Assembly: GCA_034666985.1 (NCBI GenBank) | Contig: JAXDKS010000031.1 | Location: forward strand, 62,001-126,000 | Length of the DNA: 64,000 nucleotides | Direction of reading: 5' to 3' | Source: DATARR01 sp034666985 | GTDB lineage: Bacteria; Acidobacteriota; Thermoanaerobaculia; Multivoradales; UBA5704 | Part shown: piece after piece, positions 53,774 through 61,205 of the stretch | Layout: every line of letters begins with the position of its first letter | How positions within the stretch are numbered: position 1 is the stretch's first letter | Made by a program: the position numbers and the translations under genes | Notes under the pieces: model-generated | The model's input: the letters and a program-made list of their open reading frames with translations, nothing else | Databases searched by the model: none | What the model was told of the DNA's origin: nothing

Positions 53774-55402
53774 ATGCCGGAGAGAAGTCCAGAGACCGCA
53801 ATGACCGCGCCGATCCCCTGGGATCTGGTGCGCAAGCGCAACTTCGTGGAGCGCTTGAAGCACGAGAAGGGCGGTCTGGACGTGCTGCGCGACCTGCCGG
53901 CCATGATCGAGGCCGGTTACGAAGCGGTGCCGGAAGAGGACTTCGTGCGCATGCAGTGGTACGGGCTCTACCATGACAAGCCGAAGGTGGGGTACTTCAT
54001 GCTGCGGGTGAAGACCCCCGGAGGCCTGCTCACTCCGGCGAAGCTGCGGACGATCGGCCAGATCTCCCAGCGGTTCGGCCGCGGCCACGGCGAGATCACG
54101 ACCCGGCAGAACTTCCAGCTCCACTGGATCGAGCTCGCGAAGCTGCCGGAGGTCCTCGGCCTCCTCGAGTCCGCCGGGCTCACCACCACCGGCGCCTGCG
54201 GCGACAACGTGCGCACCATCACCGGCTGCCCGGTGGCGGGTCTGGCGCGCGAGGAGCTGTTCGAGGTCCAGCCGCTGATCGAGGAGGCCACGGACTTCTT
54301 CATCCGCAACCGCGAGTACTCCGACCTGCCACGCAAGCACAAGATCACGATCTCGGCCTGCCCCCACCAGTGCAACGCCCCGGAGATCCACTGCATCGCC
54401 CTGATCGGCAATCCTCAGGACGGCGAGCCGGGGTTTGCCGTACGGGTGGGCGGCGGCCTCTCCACCTGGCCGCGGCTGGCGGACGACCTCGGCGTCTGGG
54501 TGCCGGCCGCCGAAGCCGTGCCCGTGCTGCGGGCCCTCGTGGACGTCTGGCGCGAGGACCTCAAGTACCGGATGTCCCGCGCCAAGGCGCGGCTCAAGTT
54601 CATGGTCAACGACCTCGGGCCCGAGGCCTTCCGGGCGCGGGTGGAGGAGAAGCTCGGCCGGCGGCTGGCGGACGGCGCCGTGCCGCCCGCGCCCGAGGAG
54701 GAGCACGACCACACGGGGCTCCATCCCCAGAAGCAGGAGGGGCTGGTGTACGCCGGCTTCCCCGTCCACCTCGGATTGATGGACGGCGCCACCATGGTGA
54801 AGCTCGCGGACCTGGCCGAGACCTGGGGGGGCGACATCCGCCTCACCCGGCGGCAGAACTTCATCCTCAGCCACATCCCCGAGGGACGGGCGGCCGAGGT
54901 GGTGCGGGAGATCGAAGGGCTCGGGTTCCCCCTCGACAGCACCGGGCTGCGAGGGGCGGGCATCGCCTGCACGGGCGACCCCTTCTGCAACTACACGGTG
55001 GCCGAGACCAAGGGGAAGCTCCAGGAGATCGTCGAGCACCTGGAGCACGTCTTCGGCGAGCGGGCGGCCGGCCTGCGGCTGAACCTCGACGGTTGCCCCC
55101 ACGCCTGCGCCCACCACTGGATCGGCGACGTCGGCCTGCAGGGCACGACGCTGCGCGAGCGCGGCCCCAACGGCGAGCGCATCGACGGCTACGACCTCTT
55201 CCTGCGCGGCGGCCTGGGGCGGGACGCGGCCATCGGCCGGCCCGTGCTCAAGCGGGTGCCGGGGGACGAGGTCCACATCGTGATTGAAAGGCTCGTCCGC
55301 GCCTGGCTTGACGGCCGCCAGGAAGACGAGCGCATCCAGCAGTTTTTTACCCGCCATGCCGACGAGGAGCTCATGGCCCTCGGGCTCGGTGCGGCTGATT
55401 GA
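53774..55402 (+). CDS. Ferredoxin-type sulfite (nitrite) reductase
   Basis: Siroheme/[4Fe-4S] reductase of about 542 residues with two symmetric halves. The first has EITTRQNFQLHWI and NVRTITGCPVAG, and the second has DIRLTRRQNFILSHIP. Cofactor Cys are in ACTGDPFCNYTVAETK and DGCPHACAHHWIGDVG. The siroheme Arg/Lys set is carried by TRQNFQLHW. An intervening ACPHQCNAP pair in the first half is a relic of the duplicated fold. The operon contains APS reductase and siroheme synthesis genes, so sulfite rather than nitrite is the likely substrate. Start ATG at 53774 behind AAGGAGCCC; ATG at 53801 is an alternative. Confidence 0.9.
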   Translation: MPERSPETAMTAPIPWDLVRKRNFVERLKHEKGGLDVLRDLPAMIEAGYEAVPEEDFVRMQWYGLYHDKPKVGYFMLRVKTPGGLLTPAKLRTIGQISQRFGRGHGEITTRQNFQLHWIELAKLPEVLGLLESAGLTTTGACGDNVRTITGCPVAGLAREELFEVQPLIEEATDFFIRNREYSDLPRKHKITISACPHQCNAPEIHCIALIGNPQDGEPGFAVRVGGGLSTWPRLADDLGVWVPAAEAVPVLRALVDVWREDLKYRMSRAKARLKFMVNDLGPEAFRARVEEKLGRRLADGAVPPAPEEEHDHTGLHPQKQEGLVYAGFPVHLGLMDGATMVKLADLAETWGGDIRLTRRQNFILSHIPEGRAAEVVREIEGLGFPLDSTGLRGAGIACTGDPFCNYTVAETKGKLQEIVEHLEHVFGERAAGLRLNLDGCPHACAHHWIGDVGLQGTTLRERGPNGERIDGYDLFLRGGLGRDAAIGRPVLKRVPGDEVHIVIERLVRAWLDGRQEDERIQQFFTRHADEELMALGLGAAD

Positions 55403-55414
55403 AAGGAAACGACG

Positions 55415-56260
55415 ATGTTGGAACGAGCGACCGTGATCCAGATCGACAGCCGGGACCTGTTGGACGAATTCGAGGCCGGGCAGCTTGCGGTGGAGATGGA
55501 CGACGCCACGCCGCAGGAGCTCATCGCCTGGACGCTCGAGCGCTGGGGATCCCAGGTCGCCATCTGTACCAGCTTCCAGGCCGAGGGCATGGCCATCCTG
55601 GACATGGCTTGGCGGATCGATCCCGAGGTGCGGCTGTTCACGGTCGACACGGGCCGTCTCCCCCAGGAGACGTACGACGTGATGGAGACGGTGCGGCAGC
55701 GCTACGGCATCGAGGTGGAGGTCTACTTCCCCGACGCGCGGCAGGTGGAGGCCATGGTGCGGCGCCACGGGCCCAACCTCTTCCAGAAGAGCGTGGAGGC
55801 GCGCCTGCACTGCTGCAACGTGCGCAAGGTGGAGCCCATCCGCGGCGTGCTCGAAGGGCTGGACGCCTGGATCACGGGACTGCGCCGCGACCAGTGGGCG
55901 AGCCGGGCCAACATCCGCAAGATCGAGATCGATCACGACCACGGCGGCCTCGCCAAGATCAACCCGCTGGCGGACTGGACCCTGGAGGAGGTGAAGGAGT
56001 ACAACGAGGCCCACGACGTGCCCGTCCATCCCCTCTACGCCAAGGGCTTCACCAGCATCGGCTGCTCCCCCTGCACCCGCGCCACCCAGGCGGGGGAGGA
56101 CCCGCGGGCCGGACGCTGGTGGTGGGAGAAGAACGCGCCCAAGGAGTGCGGCATCCACTGCCCCATCGAGACGGGCGCCTTCGAGCACGAGGTGGATGCC
56201 CTCGTCAAATTGACCTCTTCCAAGACGAAGCCGGCCGGGCTGCACAGGGTCACGGCATGA
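55415..56260 (+). CDS. cysH: Assimilatory APS reductase (iron-sulfur CysH)
   Basis: Reductase of 281 residues that makes sulfite from adenylyl sulfate. Nucleotide-binding part: CTSFQAEGMAILDMA and FTVDTGRLPQETY. The iron-sulfur Cys set is RLHCCNVRK and GCSPCTRAT, characteristic of the APS-using bacterial and plant-type enzymes. The catalytic Cys is in KECGIHC at the C-terminus. Twelve bases after sir; its TGA overlaps the ATG of the next gene. The reductant is probably thioredoxin. Confidence 0.93.
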   Translation: MLERATVIQIDSRDLLDEFEAGQLAVEMDDATPQELIAWTLERWGSQVAICTSFQAEGMAILDMAWRIDPEVRLFTVDTGRLPQETYDVMETVRQRYGIEVEVYFPDARQVEAMVRRHGPNLFQKSVEARLHCCNVRKVEPIRGVLEGLDAWITGLRRDQWASRANIRKIEIDHDHGGLAKINPLADWTLEEVKEYNEAHDVPVHPLYAKGFTSIGCSPCTRATQAGEDPRAGRWWWEKNAPKECGIHCPIETGAFEHEVDALVKLTSSKTKPAGLHRVTA

Positions 56261-56730
56261 GCGCGGTGGCAGCTCCGGGCGTCCTCGTCCTGGACGCGGC
56301 CCAGCGGGAGGTGCTCCACGAGGAGCTCGGAGCCCTCGCGGCCTCGCTCCAGGACCCGGCGGCCCGGGCCCCCTACGAGGAGCTCGCCGCCGCCGTCGCG
56401 TCCGGCGAGGTGGAGGAGGAGCTCCTGGGCCGGCTGGAGGGCATCCTGGAGATGACGCTCCAGACCGGCCGCGTCCGCCGGGTCTACGGCGCCCAGAGCG
56501 AGCAGGCGCTGCTGCGTCTCTTCCATCAGACCCCGCGGGGCGCCGCCGCCCGCCGGGCCACCCAGGCCGTCAACGACTCCCTGGCCACCCTGGCAGGGCA
56601 GACGATCGAGGGAATGCTGTTCACCGTCCAGGGGCCCGGGGTCTTCCGCCTCGGTCTCCAGACCGACACCTGCCGCCTGACGCTGGAGATCGACCGCCAC
56701 GGCGTGACGGTCGAGAGCCTGGAGGTCTGA
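56257..56730 (+). CDS. Conserved-looking unknown protein in the sulfur operon
   Basis: Soluble protein of 157 residues, no signal peptide. First half is helical and acidic (DAAQREVLHEELGALAASLQ, EELLGRLEGILEMTLQTGR), second half beta-like (IEGMLFTVQGPGVFRLGLQTD, TCRLTLEIDRHGVTVESLEV). One Cys only (DTCRL). ATGA overlap with cysH upstream and three bases to the siroheme gene downstream, so it is firmly embedded in the operon. No family recognised. A helper of sulfite or siroheme metabolism is inferred from position alone. Confidence 0.7.
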   Translation: MSAVAAPGVLVLDAAQREVLHEELGALAASLQDPAARAPYEELAAAVASGEVEEELLGRLEGILEMTLQTGRVRRVYGAQSEQALLRLFHQTPRGAAARRATQAVNDSLATLAGQTIEGMLFTVQGPGVFRLGLQTDTCRLTLEIDRHGVTVESLEV

Positions 56731-56733
56731 GCC

Positions 56734-57405
56734 ATGCAGCACTATCCGGTCTATCTGAGCCTGAGAGGTCGTTCCTGCTTCGTCCTCGGCGGCTGCGCCC
56801 AGGCGGAGGAGAAGGTGCGGGGCCTGTTGGAGGCCGAGGCGCGGGTGACGGTGGTGGCGCCGGAGGTCACCCGCGGCCTCGCCGAGCTGGCGCTGCGCGG
56901 GCGGATCGACCTCGTGGACCGGCGCTACCGCCGGGGGGACCTGCGCACCGCCTTCCTCGTCCTGGTGGTGAGCCAATCCCCGGCGGTGGTCGACGCCGTG
57001 TGGGAGGAGACCCGCGGGCGCAACGTCCTGGTAAACACCCTGGACGACGTCCCCCACTGCGATTTCATCGCGCCGGCGATCGTCCGCCGGGGCGATCTCG
57101 CCATCGCCATCTCGACGGGCGGCAAGGCCCCGGCCCTGGCCGTGCGCCTGCGGCAGCGTCTGGAGTCCGAAGTGGGGGAGGAGCACGCCCGCTTCCTGGA
57201 GCTGGCCGGCCGCCTGCGCGCTCCCCTGGCCCGGCGCTGGCCGGACTTCGAGACCCGCCGGGCTCTCTGGTACCGGCTCGTCGACTCCGACGTGCTCCAC
57301 CTGCTGCGGCGGGGGGACGACGCGCGGGCCCTGGCGAGGGTCGAGGAGATCCTGGGCGTCCGCCCGGAGGTGCCGGTCCCCGAAGCCGAGGTGCTGGTGG
57401 AATGA
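56734..57405 (+). CDS. Precorrin-2 dehydrogenase / sirohydrochlorin ferrochelatase
   Basis: Met8p/CysG-N-type protein of 223 residues, turning precorrin-2 into sirohydrochlorin and siroheme. NAD-binding Rossmann part with SCFVLGGCAQAEEKVRGLL and ARVTVVAPEV; then VNTLDDVPHCDFIAPAIV and AIAISTGGKAPALAVRLRQ, which are the family hallmarks including the catalytic Asp region. Here it is separate from the methyltransferase (the two are fused in enterobacterial CysG). ATGA overlap with cobA. Confidence 0.9.
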   Translation: MQHYPVYLSLRGRSCFVLGGCAQAEEKVRGLLEAEARVTVVAPEVTRGLAELALRGRIDLVDRRYRRGDLRTAFLVLVVSQSPAVVDAVWEETRGRNVLVNTLDDVPHCDFIAPAIVRRGDLAIAISTGGKAPALAVRLRQRLESEVGEEHARFLELAGRLRAPLARRWPDFETRRALWYRLVDSDVLHLLRRGDDARALARVEEILGVRPEVPVPEAEVLVE

Positions 57406-58205
57406 GTCACCGGGGGATCGTCTACCTCGTGGGCGCCGGGCCCGGAGATCCGCGGCTGATCACCGTGCTGGGTCTCGACCGGCTGCGGCAGGCGGACGTG
57501 GTGATCTACGACCGGCTGATTTCGCCGGCCCTCCTCGCCGAGGCGCCTCCCGACGCGGAGCGGATCTACGTGGGCAAGGCCCCGGGCGAGCACGCCTGTC
57601 CCCAGGAGGAGATCAACGACCTGCTGGTGCACCATGCCCGGGCCGGCCGCGTCGTGGTGCGCCTCAAGGGGGGTGACCCCTTCGTCTTCGGCCGTGGCGT
57701 CGAGGAGGCCCTGGCCTGCGCCGAGGCCGGGGTGGCCTGGGAAGTGGTGCCAGGGATCTCTGCCCCCGTGGCCGTGCCGGCGCTGGCGGGCATCCCCGTG
57801 ACCCACCGCGAGTTGGCCGCGGGCTTCGCCGTGGTGACCGGCCATTGCGCAGAAGGAGATCGCCAGGACTGGGCCTCCCTGGCCCGCGTCGAGACCCTCA
57901 TCATCCTCATGGGCCTCTCCCGCCTGCCGCAGATCGCCGCCGCCCTCCTCTTCCACGGCCGGGGAGCGAACACCCCCGTGGCCGTCATCGCTAAGGGGAC
58001 GCTGTCGGAAGAGCAGGTCGTGGTGTCGACCCTGGGCACCATCGCCGGCGACGTGGCCCTCGCTGGCCTCAAGGCGCCGGCGACGATCGTGGTGGGGGAG
58101 GTGGTGCGGATGAGGGAGCGTCTGCGGGCCGCGCGCTCAGCGCTCGACGATCTTCCGCAGCCAGATCTCGAACATCTGCCGCACGTCCTCCACCTCGTCG
58201 GCTGA
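57402..58205 (+). CDS. cobA: Uroporphyrinogen-III C-methyltransferase
   Basis: SAM-dependent methyltransferase of 267 residues that makes precorrin-2 from uroporphyrinogen III. Seen: VYLVGAGPGDPRLITV (N-terminal signature), VVIYDRLIS, RVVVRLKGGDPFVFGRG (second signature) and VVPGISAPVAVPALAGIPVTHR. With the Met8-like protein it provides siroheme for sir. The start ATG overlaps the stop of the upstream gene. The last about 70 bases overlap the tail of the convergent gene at 58137. Confidence 0.93.
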   Translation: MSHRGIVYLVGAGPGDPRLITVLGLDRLRQADVVIYDRLISPALLAEAPPDAERIYVGKAPGEHACPQEEINDLLVHHARAGRVVVRLKGGDPFVFGRGVEEALACAEAGVAWEVVPGISAPVAVPALAGIPVTHRELAAGFAVVTGHCAEGDRQDWASLARVETLIILMGLSRLPQIAAALLFHGRGANTPVAVIAKGTLSEEQVVVSTLGTIAGDVALAGLKAPATIVVGEVVRMRERLRAARSALDDLPQPDLEHLPHVLHLVG

Positions 58206-58844
58206 GATCTTCCGGCGGATGCGGAGCTCGATCGCGTTGCCGTCGAGGAGGGGGAAGACGGCGGGGTCGATCTCGGTCCGGAGCGGTCGGGGCGCCGGCT
58301 TTTCCGGGGGCGGAGCCGGCGTCCTGGAGTCCTCCACGACCGCCACGCGGGCATCCTCTTTCCGCAGCTTCGCGTACTCCAGCGTCTCTTTGTACTCGCC
58401 CAGGAAGTCGTCCACCGAGTTCTCGTTGAATCCCTCGTCCAGGATCAGGCTGAGCCGCAGGGTCTGGGCCGAGGGGAGCTCCGGCCCATAGCGCTCCCAC
58501 AGCCGGGAGTGGAGCGGGGGGAGGAGCGCCGCCTGCTTGAGCAGCCGGTCGCGGTCCTCCGAACCTTCCCGCTCGTCGAGCAGGATGCGCAGGGCCCGCC
58601 CCGAGAGCTTCACCAGCGTGTCCCCCTCCAGCAAACCGAAAGCCCGCAGGGCCGCGGTCGTCTGCTTGCCGCCGCTGCTCTTCGGCGAATATCCCCAGTG
58701 CGCCGCCGCCGTCTCCGGCCGCGCCGCGTTGCGCTGCTCCGCCTCGTAGAACGCCCGCGCCCGCTCCAGCGCCTCTCGCAGCCCGATGAACGGGAACGAC
58801 GGGCTGCGGACCTTCCTGCGGGAGCTTGTCTCGGAGTCGTCCAT
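58137..58844 (-). CDS. Unknown protein with winged-helix-like N-terminus
   Basis: Protein of 235 residues. Residues about 12-100 (FPFIGLREALERARAFYEAE, SSGGKQTTAALRAFGLLEG, LVKLSGRALRIL) look like a winged-helix DNA-binding fold. The middle is helical (NENSVDDFLGEYKETLEYAKL), then a Pro-rich linker and a C-terminal part (PLLDGNAIELRIRRKISADEVEDVRQMFEIWL). No family recognised. ATG at 58844; a TTG at 58883 would add 13 residues. A perfect palindrome lies just upstream. Convergent overlap of 69 bases with cobA. Confidence 0.55.
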   Translation of the reverse strand: MDDSETSSRRKVRSPSFPFIGLREALERARAFYEAEQRNAARPETAAAHWGYSPKSSGGKQTTAALRAFGLLEGDTLVKLSGRALRILLDEREGSEDRDRLLKQAALLPPLHSRLWERYGPELPSAQTLRLSLILDEGFNENSVDDFLGEYKETLEYAKLRKEDARVAVVEDSRTPAPPPEKPAPRPLRTEIDPAVFPLLDGNAIELRIRRKISADEVEDVRQMFEIWLRKIVER

Positions 58845-58858
58845 GGCCTTGTCATTCT

Positions 58859-58879
58859 TTATCTCCGAGCCGGAGATAA
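58859..58879. promoter_or_regulatory. Perfect 21-bp palindrome upstream of 58844
   Basis: TTATCTCCG, spacer AGC, CGGAGATAA: nine-base arms with no mismatch, 15 bases from the ATG at 58844 and about 25-50 bases from the start of the gene on the other strand. Position between divergent small regulatory-type genes and the symmetry suggest an operator. An RNA hairpin in the leader is the alternative. Confidence 0.5.
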
Positions 58880-58927
58880 GCAAGAGGCGAAACAGGGCGT
58901 GAATTGTGGAGACAGACGTGGTGCGTC

Positions 58928-59356
58928 ATGGTCTTGGGTGCCCAGGAGCGACCCCGGTTCTTGGGAAAGGCCTGTGGAAAGCGGGTGGATATCGCTGTCT
59001 CGGGTGTTCTGCGGGGTTGTCGGAGTTGTCTCCGGAGGCATTTGGGGGAGGACGTCACGGCCTATCTGAGCGGCTCCGAGGACACGGCGGACCGGTGGGC
59101 CTCTGGTGAATTGGAGCCCGCACCTTTGCCGACTGGCCGGTTGCGGTACGGCTACGAGACCGTCCGTCCCATAGTGGATCGGTACGATGGCGATACAGCC
59201 AAGGCGTGGATCTTCGGAACGAACCCGTGGCTTAGGGATGAGGCTCCCGCCTACGTCCTGAGGCATAGAGATCACCCAGAGGCCTGGCAAAAGGTCGTCG
59301 GAGCTGCGCAGGATTTCGCGGAGTTCAAGCGGGGAGCAGTGGAGAGCTCGTACTGA
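58928..59356 (+). CDS. MbcA/ParS-like antitoxin (DUF2384), probably orphan
   Basis: Protein of about 142 residues. The C-terminal two thirds resembles Xre-MbcA-ParS antitoxins. VTAYLSGSEDTADRWASGE is a recognition-helix-like region, then RLRYGYETVRPIVDRYDGDTAKAW, and GTNPWLRDEAPAYVLRH is the toxin-binding-domain hallmark. The N-terminal about 45 residues are Cys/Arg-rich and not family-like, so the start is uncertain and the beginning may be degraded. The usual RES or COG5654-type toxin is not next to it. Confidence 0.5.
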   Translation: MVLGAQERPRFLGKACGKRVDIAVSGVLRGCRSCLRRHLGEDVTAYLSGSEDTADRWASGELEPAPLPTGRLRYGYETVRPIVDRYDGDTAKAWIFGTNPWLRDEAPAYVLRHRDHPEAWQKVVGAAQDFAEFKRGAVESSY

Positions 59357-59385
59357 GAGGGTGTCTCGAAAGTCGCCGGCTTGCC

Positions 59386-59509
59386 CTCCGAAGCCTCACC
59401 CCCGGCCCCTCTCCCGGAGGGAGAGGGGGGACTATGCTGAAAGCGTGGAGCTTGTAGGGTGTGCTGTGCGCACCCTCACCGTTGACGGTGCGCATAGCGC
59501 ACCCTACGG
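59386..59509. repeat. B element plus palindrome A, copy 5
   Basis: 59386-59430 repeats the GC-rich arm of 17281 (CTCCGAAGCCTCACCCCC and on, with its own CTCTCCC…GGGAGAG hairpin). After 23 bases comes palindrome A (59454-59507) with loop TCACCGTTGACGG and two arm mismatches. The matching inverted outer arm is missing here. Confidence 0.75.
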
Positions 59510-59616
59510 CAACCCTCTGAGAGGCGACGACCGCTGACGGGGGGACGCCTGCACCTCACTCTCGGCCCAGGTACCTGGTAATCTCCAGCGCTCCGTGGAG
59601 GCTTCTCGTGTCCATC

Positions 59617-59814
59617 TTATCTTGCCCATGAAGAGATTCTCTGGCCCATCTCTTCATGGCTGATCGTACGATCATTCTGCGAATCCCCAAGGCCGCGCTC
59701 AATCATGCGAGCCAGAGCCAACTCCTGCAGGATCTCGTCGAAAGCGCTGTCGTCCGGCTGGCCGTGGACGATCTTCAAGATTCGATCCTTGGCCGTCTCT
59801 CCGATGATCGCCAT
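59617..59814 (-). CDS. Small antitoxin-like protein (addiction module type)
   Basis: Protein of 65 residues with the pattern of small antitoxins found with RelE/ParE toxins. AKDRILKIVHGQPDDSAFDEILQELALARMIERGL (short: DSAFDEILQELALARMIERGL would exceed the allowed run, key residues D-E-I-L and ARMIERGL) and the tail TISHEEMGQRISSWAR. Directly downstream on the same strand only a 19-codon frame is found, no toxin. ATG with GGGAATC upstream. Confidence 0.6.
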   Translation of the reverse strand: MAIIGETAKDRILKIVHGQPDDSAFDEILQELALARMIERGLGDSQNDRTISHEEMGQRISSWAR

Positions 59815-59898
59815 GGCTGATTCCCTTCGCGATGCTCACATCCTCTCATCGACTCCGGACCAGAGTAGCGGCCCGCTCGGGGAGCGTCAAGGCGTGGT

Positions 59899-61119
59899 TC
59901 AGGCAGTCCCCGGCATCTCCCCCACATACGCCGCTCGTGGCCGGATCAGCTTCCCCACGGCGTACTGCTCGATCGCGTGGCCGATCCAGCCGATGGTGCG
60001 GCCGAGGGCGAAGAGGGCGAGGGGAGTCCTTTCGGGAAGGTCCAGGGCGCGGGAGAGGGCCACCAGGCCGAGGTCGATCGTCGGATGCTCGCCGAGCAGC
60101 GCGCCGCCGAGGTCCGCGATGGCCCTGGCGCACTCGACCGCCGGCGAGGCCGGGGCGATCTCGGTCGCCATCTCCAGCAGGGCCGCCCCGCGCGGGTCGC
60201 CGTCCGGATAGAGCGGGTGGCCGAAGCAGGGGATCTCCTCCCCCCGGCGCAGGCGGTCCGCCAGCACCCCGCGCGCCCTCGCCGCCGTCCCTACCTCCTG
60301 GAACAGCGCCTCCACCCGCGCCGTATGCCCGCCGTGCCGCGCCCCCTTGAGCGCCGCGAGACCCGCCGACACCACGTCCCATGGGGAGGCCGCGGCCGAG
60401 GCCACGCAGCGGGCCGTGAAGGCGGAGACGTTCAGCTCGTGGTCCGCCGCCAGGATCAGCGCCGCGCCGATGGCTCCCGCCGCCTCGGGACGGTCCGGCG
60501 CCCAGCTGTCCTGGAGGACCTCCGCGATCGAGGCCCCGGCTGTGGCCACGAACGGCGAGCCCGCCGCGGTCTCCGCCAGGAACCGGAGGATACGCGCTCC
60601 CGTGGCCGCCACCGCCGCCGGCCGCAGGTCGAGGGCCGCAAGATCTGCTGCTCCCGCCACCGGCAGGGCCGCCTGGCAGCGCTCGACGGCAGTCAGCTCC
60701 CGGGGGAGGCTCAGGGGAGGGATCCGCACCGGCTCGCCCGCGAACAGGCGGCCGGATTCGCCCGCGTCCCCCGTCCAGATCAGCGCCGCCACCTCCTCGA
60801 CGGTGGCGCTATGCGCCAGCGCGACCGCGTCCCGTCCCCGGTAGTAGAGCCGCCCGTCCTGCACCAGGGTGATGGCCGACTCCAGCACCGGCGCGCCCCA
60901 GGAGAGAGCCTTCGGCGCCGCCTTCTCCGGCTCGCGGCGAAGCTCCTTCTTCTCCTGGAGCCGGAGCACGTCCTCCCGCGGGTAGCGCCGGGCGCGGGGA
61001 TCGCCGGGCACGGGCTCGGAGCGGAGCATCCCCCGGCTGGCGTAGGCGTAGAGGGTCGCGAGCGAGATCCCCAGCTCCGCGGCGGCCTCCAGGGCGGTGA
61101 GAAACCGGTCCTCCGTCAT
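59899..61119 (-). CDS. Citrate synthase-family protein with N-terminal HTH
   Basis: Protein of 406 residues. Residues 1-55 are an excisionase/MerR-like HTH (TALEAAAELGISLATLYAYASRG and RRYPREDVLRLQE). From about residue 75 it is citrate synthase-like: LYYRGRDAVALA, HELNVSAFTARC, KGARHGGHTARV (His), CFGHPLYPDGDPR (His), PTIDLGLVAL (Asp), and IGWIGHAIEQYAVGKLIRP. The three catalytic residues appear kept, so it may be enzymatically active as well as DNA-binding. It is divergent from a second citrate synthase across 86 bases that contain a palindrome. Confidence 0.85.
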   Translation of the reverse strand: MTEDRFLTALEAAAELGISLATLYAYASRGMLRSEPVPGDPRARRYPREDVLRLQEKKELRREPEKAAPKALSWGAPVLESAITLVQDGRLYYRGRDAVALAHSATVEEVAALIWTGDAGESGRLFAGEPVRIPPLSLPRELTAVERCQAALPVAGAADLAALDLRPAAVAATGARILRFLAETAAGSPFVATAGASIAEVLQDSWAPDRPEAAGAIGAALILAADHELNVSAFTARCVASAAASPWDVVSAGLAALKGARHGGHTARVEALFQEVGTAARARGVLADRLRRGEEIPCFGHPLYPDGDPRGAALLEMATEIAPASPAVECARAIADLGGALLGEHPTIDLGLVALSRALDLPERTPLALFALGRTIGWIGHAIEQYAVGKLIRPRAAYVGEMPGTA

Positions 61120-61153
61120 GACCTCAGAGTCCCACACATTGATGGATGAATCA

Positions 61154-61166
61154 AGATTGACAATCT
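61154..61166. promoter_or_regulatory. Palindrome over a -35 element between citrate synthase genes
   Basis: AGATTG-A-CAATCT, perfect six-base arms, contains TTGACA (61157-61162), a consensus -35 for the rightward citrate synthase gene; a weak -10 (GAACAT) follows at 17 bases. Binding here would block transcription. The HTH of the divergent protein is the obvious candidate binder. Confidence 0.5.
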
Positions 61167-61205
61167 ATCCAGTCGGGCTGAACATGGGGAGGAAGGAGAG
61201 CGACG

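Noticed and set aside
53774..55402. Calling the reductase NirA (nitrite)
   Set aside because: The motifs do not separate nitrite from sulfite enzymes, and the APS reductase and siroheme genes in the same operon favour sulfite.
53192..56245. A 1017-codon minus-strand frame
   Set aside because: It covers creD, sir and cysH antisense. All three have clear motifs on the plus strand, so this is a shadow.
59530..59616. A 19-codon frame after the small antitoxin as its toxin
   Set aside because: It is far too short for a ParE or RelE toxin and has no recognisable motif.
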